A program made the translations under genes and the position numbers. Positions 1-5,957 of a stretch of 5,957 bases of DNA are shown here, one piece after another. Position 1 is the stretch's first letter. Every line of letters starts with the position of its first letter. Origin of the DNA: Deltaproteobacteria bacterium. GTDB taxonomy: Bacteria > Desulfobacterota > UBA8473. A model generated the notes under the pieces. The model was not told the DNA's origin and searched no databases. It saw only the letters and a program-made list of their open reading frames with translations. The stretch spans positions 1-5,957 of the forward strand of contig DAOWME010000189.1 in NCBI GenBank assembly GCA_030643245.1, given 5' to 3'.

Positions 1-32
1 AAATTGATAATTCATTTTTTTTCGTTTCCCGA

Positions 33-112
33 CTGGATTCCCGCCTTCGCGGGAAAGACGGAACTTTATGCACTATTTCTTTATTGTCATTCCCGCGAAG
101 GCGGGAATCCAG
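33..112. repeat. REP/MITE-like inverted doublet with dRS3-like palindromic arms
   Basis: Two perfect 23-nt inverted arms lie at 33-55 and 90-112, separated by 34 nt. Each arm is itself a hairpin: seven base pairs (TTCCCGC/GCGGGAA) closing a four-base loop (CTTC on the left, GAAG on the right). Just inside the arms a GAC/GTC match extends the symmetry after one mismatch. The core fits ATTCCC-N8-GGGAAT, the form of the dRS3 repeats known from Neisseria, and closely similar repeats are scattered through many proteobacterial and other genomes. The paired-inverted arrangement resembles REP doublets (REPINs) or a short non-autonomous MITE. No transposase or RAYT gene is in the window. It lies 55 nt before the first gene, so it could act as an upstream boundary or mRNA structure, but it has no U-tract and I do not call it a terminator. 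Confidence 0.85.
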
Positions 113-130
113 AATTGAAAAAGTGTAAAC

Positions 131-149
131 TGGCAAATGAAGGATGCCA
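131..149. promoter_or_regulatory. Short dyad TGGCA-N9-TGCCA upstream of the operon, possible operator
   Basis: Perfect 5-bp arms (131-135 and 145-149) flank a 9-nt spacer, between the upstream repeat and the Shine-Dalgarno of the first gene. Spacing and size suit a dimeric regulator half-site pair. A dyad this short can arise by chance, and I cannot match it to a named regulator. The GG/GC spacing does not fit a sigma-54 -24/-12 promoter, and no convincing sigma-70 pair is visible in 1-167. Confidence 0.2.
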
Positions 150-153
150 AATT

Positions 154-160
154 GAGGAGA
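154..160 (+). promoter_or_regulatory. Ribosome binding site deciding the TTG start of gene 1
   Basis: GAGGAGA ends 7 nt before the TTG at 168, ideal spacing. An in-frame TGA at 153-155 overlaps this site, so no start upstream is possible, and the next in-frame ATG (residue 61) lies inside the [2Fe-2S] domain. These points fix the start at the TTG. Confidence 0.8.
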
Positions 161-167
161 AGAACCC

Positions 168-2831
168 TTGGAAGATATCACTCTTACCATTAATGGAAAA
201 AAGATCTCTTGTCAGGAAGGTACAAGTATCCTAAATGTCGCGGAAAAATATGGGATAAAGATACCCACGCTCTGCCACCATCATGACCTCGAACCGTTCG
301 GCGCTTGCCGTCTCTGCCTGGTGGAGGAGGAGAAAACAGGACGTCTAATGGCGTCATGTGTAGCACCCGTTGCCCAAGACATGACCATCCTGACGGATTC
401 ACCCCGTGTAACGAAACACAGGCGCAATATTGTTCGCCTGATGATGGCTGAACATCCTGAATCCTGTCTCGTTTGCAGCAAGGGGAATCGTTGTCAGTTA
501 CGTCAGATAGCGGCTCAACTCGGTGTCGGGGAGACAGACCTCTATCCTATACCCAATTATAAGAGATTGGAGCAGGCAAACCCTTTTATTATCAGAGACC
601 TGAGCAAGTGCATTCTCTGTGGGAAGTGTATACGTGCAGACCATGAACTCGTTGTCGTGGGTGCAATAGACTATAACCTCAGGGGTTTTAGGTCGCGCCC
701 TGCCACAGTCCATGATCTGCCTTTAAAAGATTCGAGTTGTACTTTTTGCGGCACATGTGTGTCTATGTGCCCGACAGGAGCGCTGGCCTCAAAAAATACA
801 AAGTACGTGGGGACCCCCGAACGAGAAGGCCTTTCTGTCTGTGGATTTTGCGGCGTAGGCTGCTCCCTGACCATGGGCGTTGCAGGTGAGCAGGTCATAG
901 AGGTCAATCCCTCACACAGACAGGATACGGTTAATGGGGCTACCCTTTGCGTACGGGGCCACTTTGCTCACGACTTTCTAAATGCCGGTGAACGCTTGAT
1001 TCGTCCCATGATCCGCAAGGACGGCGAGCTGATCTCCGCCTCATGGGATGAAGCGTTGGAAATCGTTGCAGACCGTCTCCTTAACATAAAAAGGACGAGT
1101 GGCCCCCAGAGTGTGGCGCTACTTGGGTCCTCCAAATGCACGAATGAGGAAAATTATCTTTTTCAGAAGATAGCCAGGGTTCTTCTAGGAACAAATAACA
1201 TAGACAACGGCGGTTACTCTTCCGGACAACGGTTGCTGCGTCTGATTGATGAGAAGACTGACGGGGGGTGTAGGATTCATCCCCTGGAACAGCTTGAGAA
1301 AGCGGAAACTATATTTGTTTTGGGCGCTAACCCTGACCAATCGGCCCCTGTAGTGGGTTACTACCTCAAGAGGGCTTCCAGAAAGGGTGTCACGCTAATA
1401 GTAGCCGATCCGAGACAAACGGAATTGGCAGACTTCGCATCCGTCTGGCTCAGTCTCCTGCCACAGAGTGATCTTGAATTGATCAACGGTATTGCGGCAC
1501 TGCTCTATCAGAAGAAGGCATATGACCCATCTTTCATAGATCGGTTTACAGAGGGGTTTGGTGAGTACGGTGATGGCCTCTCTTCCCTCGATCTCGAAAG
1601 GGTCACCGGGGTAACAGGGCTCGACCTGGATATCCTGGAAGAGACAGCCGGGTTGTTAAATGGCAAGAAGATCGCCTTTGTGGTCGGACACGGAATCCTG
1701 CAACAAAGATACGGGATGCAATCCATAGAGGCCCTCTTCAACCTTTCGTTAATGACCGGAAGTCTCGGACATGCAGGAGCGGGGATTTATGGACTTGCGA
1801 GAGAAAACAATCAGATAGGGGCATGGGATATGGGAACAGCGCCCCATGCACTTCCTGGCCGCCAACCCTTGAATGACGTCCTGAACAGTGATACGGCACG
1901 AAGAGATTGGGAACGTGCCTGGCAAGCAAAATTATTACCTGATCAGGGGGTTAACGTGGTCCGGATGATCGAGGAGGCGGAAAAGGGTAACCTGAAAGCG
2001 TTGTATATCCTGGGAGAAAACCCCCTTCGTAGTCTGCCTCAGCCCGAAAGGGTTAGGAAGGCTTTGGCATCAGTGGATTTTGTCGTAGTGCAAGATATTT
2101 TTCCCACCGAAACCGCTGAAATTGCAGATGTGATCCTGCCCGGCGCTGCTTTTTCTGAGAAGGGCGGTTCCTTCACAAACATGGAAGGAAGAATTCAGAC
2201 TTTTCTGCCTGTGGCTCCACCACCGGGAGAGGCCAAACCTGACTGGGAGAGTCTCTTTCTTCTGGCCGCAAAGATAGGTTACACGGGGGGTAATGATTCG
2301 CTGGAGAAAATAAGGGCGGAAATTGCTGAACTAGTACCCATGTATGTGGAGCTGGACAGCCAAAGAGATGTAGCCTGGGTCAAAGAAACAAGTAAAAGGA
2401 AGCTTTTTGACCCAGGGGGAAAAGGTGGCATGATCCCTTTCTCATCTGTTGTTTCCACTGGGGATGAGGTATATGATGACATCTATCCTTTCACAGCCAT
2501 CCTTGGGTCCGTGCGTTATCATCTGGGAAGCGGGACCCGGACCGGTTACTCGGATCGCATTGAGGAGCTCGGTTTGAAAGGGGAAGTAGAGATATCCCCT
2601 GAAGACGGTATAAACTCAGGTCTCCGTGACGGAGACATGGTAAGGGTACTTTCCCCACATGGCTCTTTGGAGAGAGCAATAAGACTGGAAAAAAGGTTGA
2701 GGAAGGGGCTGATCTTTGTGCCGTTGGCTGTCAATGCCAATGATGCGATGAATCTCATCGGATTGACAGAGCTTTGCAGACCCGAATCACCGGGCTGGAA
2801 GACATGTCGGGTCAAACTTGAAAAATTATAG
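168..2831 (+). CDS. Formate dehydrogenase alpha-like / NuoG-like Fe-S subunit lacking the catalytic Sec/Cys
   Basis: This is a soluble electron-transfer subunit of 887 residues, close to the usual length of NAD-linked FdhA. Domains in order: [2Fe-2S] ferredoxin (C36, C47, C50, C64); NuoG-type His-Cys [4Fe-4S] site (H96, C100, C103, C109); two-cluster ferredoxin (C148, C151, C154 and C191, C194, C197, C201); Fe4S4 domain of molybdopterin oxidoreductases (C225, C228, C232, C261); molybdopterin-oxidoreductase body, about 270-760; dinucleotide-binding domain, about 770-885. Motifs such as CGFCGVGC, ENNQIGAWDMG and QDIFPTETAEIADVILPG are FDH-like. The active-site loop is not: where FDH has Sec/Cys-His, this protein has S352-G353 within NNIDNGGYSSG, and no in-frame TGA exists. 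The usual ERR motif reads EGR (673-675), as in NuoG. The fourth Cys of the first ferredoxin motif is D158. Formate oxidation is therefore unlikely; an electron-wiring role is inferred. No signal peptide or membrane segment is seen. Start is TTG with a strong RBS. Confidence 0.88.
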   Translation: MEDITLTINGKKISCQEGTSILNVAEKYGIKIPTLCHHHDLEPFGACRLCLVEEEKTGRLMASCVAPVAQDMTILTDSPRVTKHRRNIVRLMMAEHPESCLVCSKGNRCQLRQIAAQLGVGETDLYPIPNYKRLEQANPFIIRDLSKCILCGKCIRADHELVVVGAIDYNLRGFRSRPATVHDLPLKDSSCTFCGTCVSMCPTGALASKNTKYVGTPEREGLSVCGFCGVGCSLTMGVAGEQVIEVNPSHRQDTVNGATLCVRGHFAHDFLNAGERLIRPMIRKDGELISASWDEALEIVADRLLNIKRTSGPQSVALLGSSKCTNEENYLFQKIARVLLGTNNIDNGGYSSGQRLLRLIDEKTDGGCRIHPLEQLEKAETIFVLGANPDQSAPVVGYYLKRASRKGVTLIVADPRQTELADFASVWLSLLPQSDLELINGIAALLYQKKAYDPSFIDRFTEGFGEYGDGLSSLDLERVTGVTGLDLDILEETAGLLNGKKIAFVVGHGILQQRYGMQSIEALFNLSLMTGSLGHAGAGIYGLARENNQIGAWDMGTAPHALPGRQPLNDVLNSDTARRDWERAWQAKLLPDQGVNVVRMIEEAEKGNLKALYILGENPLRSLPQPERVRKALASVDFVVVQDIFPTETAEIADVILPGAAFSEKGGSFTNMEGRIQTFLPVAPPPGEAKPDWESLFLLAAKIGYTGGNDSLEKIRAEIAELVPMYVELDSQRDVAWVKETSKRKLFDPGGKGGMIPFSSVVSTGDEVYDDIYPFTAILGSVRYHLGSGTRTGYSDRIEELGLKGEVEISPEDGINSGLRDGDMVRVLSPHGSLERAIRLEKRLRKGLIFVPLAVNANDAMNLIGLTELCRPESPGWKTCRVKLEKL

Positions 2832-2882
2832 AGACACGACCTCCGCATTCCGCGTCTAAAAACTACGCAACCCACAACTCAA

Positions 2883-2888
2883 AAGGGG
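2883..2888 (+). promoter_or_regulatory. Ribosome binding site of the NuoE-like gene
   Basis: AAGGGG lies 8 nt before the ATG at 2897. The 65-nt gap after gene 1 (2832-2896) shows no terminator-like hairpin with a U-tract, so read-through from gene 1 is expected. Confidence 0.6.
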
Positions 2889-2896
2889 AAAATAAG

Positions 2897-3382
2897 ATGA
2901 GACCGGAAAAGATCGATTGGGGCAGACTCGCCTCTATCATTGAAAAGCACAGAGATGAAAAGTCGAGGCTTATTCCTTTGCTGCAGGATATTCAGGAGAC
3001 TTTCGGTTATATCCCTCCTAAATCCATTGAATCTGTCGCCGAAGCCATGAACCTCTTCCCCAGTCAGGTACAGGGGGTGGTCTCATTTTACGCTGGGTTT
3101 TCCCTGAAACCGAAAGGCAAGTATGTGCTCAGGTGCTGCCGCGGCACAGCATGCCACGTAAAAGGAAGCCGCAGTATCTTGAGGGTCGTGGAGAAGGAAC
3201 TGGGAATCAATGAGGGAGACACAAGCCCGGATTATCAATTTACGCTGGAGACCGTGGCCTGTCTCGGCGCTTGTTTTTTGGCCCCTACCATGATGGTCAA
3301 TCGAGACTATTTCGGTAAGCTTTCTCCGACTAAGGTCACCAGTATACTGTCAGAGTATAGGAAAGACAAAGAGGAGCAATGA
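2897..3382 (+). CDS. NuoE/HydC-like [2Fe-2S] thioredoxin-fold subunit
   Basis: This is a 161-residue protein of the complex I 24-kDa (NuoE) family, at the usual length. A helical N-terminal part (about 1-70) contains the family signature LLQDIQETFGYIP and a VSFYAGF segment. The thioredoxin-like C-terminal part carries the four cluster ligands: C81 and C86 (C-X4-C in CRGTACHVKG), then C122 and C126 (C-X3-C in CLGACFLAP). C80 is an extra, non-family cysteine beside the first ligand. Known role: the [2Fe-2S] cluster docks against the NuoF flavin subunit; in bifurcating HydABC-type enzymes the equivalent HydC is part of the core. The gene stands between the FDH-like gene and the NuoF fusion, and its TGA stop overlaps the next ATG, indicating translational coupling and a stoichiometric complex. 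It is cytoplasmic, with no signal or membrane segment. Confidence 0.93.
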   Translation: MRPEKIDWGRLASIIEKHRDEKSRLIPLLQDIQETFGYIPPKSIESVAEAMNLFPSQVQGVVSFYAGFSLKPKGKYVLRCCRGTACHVKGSRSILRVVEKELGINEGDTSPDYQFTLETVACLGACFLAPTMMVNRDYFGKLSPTKVTSILSEYRKDKEEQ

Positions 3383-5957
3383 AACCCATGGAGAAACTCT
3401 CGTCCATAGGACAACTGGAATGGCTCCGTAATAAACTCCAGGCCAGGACCACCGAGGGTCAAACCGTGGTCCAAGTGTGCATGACCGGCTGCCGTGCATA
3501 CGGTTCCGCTTCGGTCAGGGATGCCATTGAAGAACAAGTACGGGAACAAGGCCTTTCTGGACAGGTTGAAGTCCGGTCCACCGGGTGTCACGGATTCTGT
3601 GCCAAGGCCCCTGTTATTGCTATCGAACCACCAGGCATTAACTACCAGGAGGTGAGTCCGGAAGATGCGGGAGACATTGTGGGGCTTACCCTCAAAGGGA
3701 ACCGACTTATTGACCGTCTTGCCTATAAAGATCCTCAGACTGACAAGCCCATCTTCTATCGTAACCAGATACCGTTTTTTAAGAAACAGGTAAAAAGGGT
3801 CCTTGTCAACTGCGGAAGGATCGATCCAACCAAAATTGAGCATTACATCGCATCCGGCGGCTATCGGGCCATTGTCAAGGCGCTGTCCAAAATGACGTCC
3901 GAGGAGGTTATCGAAGAGGTAACGACTGCTAAACTGAGGGGTCGAGGAGGCGCCGGTTTTCCCGCAGGCTCCAAATGGAAATCCGCACGCCGGGCTAAAG
4001 GACGACCAAAATATGTAATCTGCAATGCGGATGAGGGCGATCCCGGCGCTTTTATGGACAGGGCAGTCCTGGAAGGCGATCCCCATGCCGTGTTGGAGGG
4101 GATGATGATCGGCGCATATGCTATCGGAGCGAAGTACGGCCACATTTATGTGCGGGAGGAGTATCCCATTGCTGTGGAGCACTTGTTGATCGCAATTGAC
4201 CAGTCGCGTTCGTACGGCCTCCTGGGGGAGAATATTCTGGGCACAGGTTTTGACTTCACCATAGAGATAAACAGAGGGGCAGGCGCGTTCGTCTGTGGTG
4301 AGGCCACAGCACTGATGGCTTCCATTGAAGGAAAGAGGGGGATGCCAAGAGCCAAACATGTTCACACTGTGGAAAGCGGCCTGTGGAATAGACCCAGTAA
4401 CCTGAATAATGTGGAGACATGGGCTAACGTTCCCCTGATCATTAACAACGGCGCCGAATGGTACGGACAGGTGGGCACGGAAAAGAGCAAAGGCACCAAA
4501 ATATTCTCTTTGGCCGGCAAGGTGAATAATACGGGCCTGGTAGAGGTTCCAATAGGCGCAACCATCAAAGAGGTGGTCTTCGACATTGGGGGGGGCGTAC
4601 CCAAGGGGAGACAATTCAAGGCCGTACAGATGGGGGGACCTTCGGGCGGTTGTGTCCCCAGCCGGTATCTGAACCTTCCCATCGATTATGACACGCTTCA
4701 GCGCGTAGGTTCTATCATGGGCTCGGGCGGTATGGTAGTTATGGATGAAAACAACTGTATGGTGGAGATCGCCCGGTTTTTCTTGAGTTTTACCCAGTCG
4801 GAATCCTGCGGAAAATGTGCGCCCTGTCGTTTGGGCACTACACAGCTTCTGGAGATACTGACCCGAATCACCCGGGGCGAGGGCCGGCTTAAGGATATTG
4901 AGATCATCAGGGAACTGGGAGAGACGATTATGGAGTCATCCCTCTGCGGACTCGGTCGTACCTGTCCCAAACCAGCTCTCTCCACACTGAATTATTTCTT
5001 GAAGGAATACGAAGACCATATCCTGGAACACCACTGCGCAGGGGCAACGTGCGACACTATGGTAATATCTGCTTGCCAGCATGCTTGTCCTGCAGGGATC
5101 GATGTGCCAAACTATGTGGCGGCCATCGCGGCCGGCAAGTATGAGCAGGCTGTAAAGATTATTCGAGAAAGGAACCCCTTCCCTGCCGTATGCGGTCGAA
5201 TATGTATCCATCCTTGTGAGTTCAAGTGCCGGCGGGGAGAGTTGGATGAGCCGGTGGCTATCAGATCACTCAAGCGCTTTGCTTCGGACTGGTATTATGA
5301 TCACATTGGACGGGCAAGCGAGCCTTTTCCCGTAACCATGGAACAGAAGGTGGCTGTTGTGGGGGCAGGGCCGGCCGGTTTGACCTGTGCCTATTTCCTT
5401 GCAAAAATGGGTTACAGAGTGACTGTTTTTGAGGCACAGCAGGTAGCCGGCGGTATGCTCAGAATTACGGTGCCTGAGTTTCGCCTGCCCAGTTCGGTGA
5501 TTCAAAGAGAGGTCGAGTACATTGAAAGCTGCGGGGTGGAGATTCATTACAATTCATCAATAGATGCCAGGCATACGGTCAATGACTTGATGGAGGATGG
5601 TTATAGGGCGGTATTTATTGCGGCTGGGGCGCAGTCCAGTAAGCGTATCGAGGTTCCTGGTGAAGATGAGGGCCTCGATGGCATATACTATGGTCTCCAG
5701 TTTTTGTCGGATGTCAAGATGGGCAAGAAGATTACTCTGAAAGGCAAGGTGGTTGTCATCGGGGGAGGCAATGTGGCTATTGACGTAGCCAGAACAGCGC
5801 TCCGGTCGGGGGCCAGGGGCGTTCAAATATTCTACAGGAGGACTAGAGAGGAGATGCCGGCCTGGGAAAGAGATATTGATGAAGCCCTGGAAGAAGGGAT
5901 CGTTATCAACCCTCTATGGGCGCCAAAGCGGATCATACATCAAAATGGCAAGGTCAC
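3379..5957 (+). CDS. NuoF/HydB-like NADH-FMN subunit fused to GltD/NfnB-like NADP(H) oxidoreductase (3' partial)
   Basis: The frame is open from 3379 to the window edge (859 codons, no stop). Modules: thioredoxin-like [2Fe-2S] domain (C34, C38, C70, C74); NuoF core with the FMN/NADH loop LRGRGGAGFPAGSKW (186-200), NADEGDPGAF and GAGAFVCGEATAL; SLBB region (about 375-440); N3-type [4Fe-4S] site (C477, C480, C483, C523). A GltD-like N-terminal cluster domain follows (C566, C570, C605, C609, C613, C617), then an FAD Rossmann motif GAGPAG (662-667, E685 after it), GGMLR, and a second Rossmann motif GGGNVAIDVAR (795-805) followed by YRRTREEMPA (819-828). In GltD and NfnB the paired arginines of this last motif bind the NADPH 2'-phosphate. 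It likely passes electrons between NAD(H) at FMN and NADP(H) at FAD. The first ATG overlaps the upstream stop (ATGA); GAGGAG at 3371-3376 is only 2 nt away, so ATG 3388 is an alternative start. Perhaps 100-200 residues are missing. Confidence 0.92.
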   Translation, partial: MKPMEKLSSIGQLEWLRNKLQARTTEGQTVVQVCMTGCRAYGSASVRDAIEEQVREQGLSGQVEVRSTGCHGFCAKAPVIAIEPPGINYQEVSPEDAGDIVGLTLKGNRLIDRLAYKDPQTDKPIFYRNQIPFFKKQVKRVLVNCGRIDPTKIEHYIASGGYRAIVKALSKMTSEEVIEEVTTAKLRGRGGAGFPAGSKWKSARRAKGRPKYVICNADEGDPGAFMDRAVLEGDPHAVLEGMMIGAYAIGAKYGHIYVREEYPIAVEHLLIAIDQSRSYGLLGENILGTGFDFTIEINRGAGAFVCGEATALMASIEGKRGMPRAKHVHTVESGLWNRPSNLNNVETWANVPLIINNGAEWYGQVGTEKSKGTKIFSLAGKVNNTGLVEVPIGATIKEVVFDIGGGVPKGRQFKAVQMGGPSGGCVPSRYLNLPIDYDTLQRVGSIMGSGGMVVMDENNCMVEIARFFLSFTQSESCGKCAPCRLGTTQLLEILTRITRGEGRLKDIEIIRELGETIMESSLCGLGRTCPKPALSTLNYFLKEYEDHILEHHCAGATCDTMVISACQHACPAGIDVPNYVAAIAAGKYEQAVKIIRERNPFPAVCGRICIHPCEFKCRRGELDEPVAIRSLKRFASDWYYDHIGRASEPFPVTMEQKVAVVGAGPAGLTCAYFLAKMGYRVTVFEAQQVAGGMLRITVPEFRLPSSVIQREVEYIESCGVEIHYNSSIDARHTVNDLMEDGYRAVFIAAGAQSSKRIEVPGEDEGLDGIYYGLQFLSDVKMGKKITLKGKVVVIGGGNVAIDVARTALRSGARGVQIFYRRTREEMPAWERDIDEALEEGIVINPLWAPKRIIHQNGKV

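Noticed and set aside
131..148. Sigma-54-like TGGC ... TGC in the leader
   Set aside because: The GG-to-GC spacing is 12 nt rather than the required 10.
4..234. 76-codon plus-strand frame reading through the upstream repeat
   Set aside because: It starts at a TTG without an RBS, translates the palindromic repeat into low-information peptide, and runs into gene 1 in another frame.
168..2831. Annotation of gene 1 as an active formate dehydrogenase or as a selenoprotein
   Set aside because: The Sec/Cys and His positions are Ser and Gly, and no in-frame TGA exists.
2832..2857. Possible hairpin AGACACG ... CGCGTCT after gene 1
   Set aside because: A seven-base stem with one mismatch, a 12-nt loop and no following U-tract is not a credible terminator; the operon layout predicts read-through.
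2546..2875. 109-codon minus-strand frame across the end of gene 1
   Set aside because: It overlaps the conserved dinucleotide-binding domain of gene 1 on the other strand and has no family features.
3307..4614. 435-codon open frame on the minus strand opposite the NuoF core
   Set aside because: The plus strand encodes unmistakable NuoF motifs throughout this stretch, and the antisense translation shows no recognisable domain. It is a shadow of the gene's codon usage.
1..5957. CRISPR array, tRNA, rRNA or transposase gene
   Set aside because: No spaced direct repeats, no cloverleaf or rRNA-like stretch and no transposase frame were seen; the window is almost fully occupied by the three genes.

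Overview
The window is a three-gene, same-strand operon for a soluble, multi-FeS, pyridine-nucleotide-linked electron-transfer complex from an anaerobe. The three-gene set and its FDH/NuoEFG/GltD-like modules are typical of strict anaerobes. A Desulfobacterota-like (former deltaproteobacterial) sulfate reducer, syntroph or aromatic degrader is my best guess, but the taxon is inference because nothing here is a phylogenetic marker.

Layout: bases 1-167 hold no gene. They contain a REP/MITE-like doublet (33-112) made of two inverted copies of a GC-rich palindrome, a small TGGCA-N9-TGCCA dyad and a clear Shine-Dalgarno. Gene 1 (168-2831, TTG start) is an 887-residue protein with the full domain order of an NAD-linked formate dehydrogenase alpha subunit (NuoG-like N-terminus plus molybdopterin-oxidoreductase body). 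It has lost the catalytic Sec/Cys, the adjacent His and the usual Arg. Gene 2 (2897-3382) is a NuoE-like [2Fe-2S] thioredoxin-fold subunit. Gene 3 starts at 3379, overlapping gene 2 by ATGA, and is still open at the right edge (3379-5957). It is a NuoF/HydB-like flavoprotein fused to a GltD/NfnB-like FAD- and NADP(H)-binding oxidoreductase.

How the parts fit: genes 2 and 3 supply the NuoE/NuoF pair that forms the NAD(H)-FMN core of electron-bifurcating HydABC-type hydrogenases and formate dehydrogenases. The fused GltD-like part adds an NADP(H) site. Gene 1 supplies a chain of Fe-S clusters on a formate-dehydrogenase scaffold that looks unable to oxidise formate. The best-supported reading is a transhydrogenase-like complex joining NADH, NADPH and a low-potential carrier such as ferredoxin. 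Its modules are the same kinds used by the Stn-type bifurcating transhydrogenase, but as I recall that family the GltD-like domain there is joined to the NuoG-like subunit, whereas here it is joined to NuoF. A BamGHI-like role (NuoEFG-like subunits of class II benzoyl-CoA reductase) is an alternative. The operon probably continues past the window; no terminator is visible.
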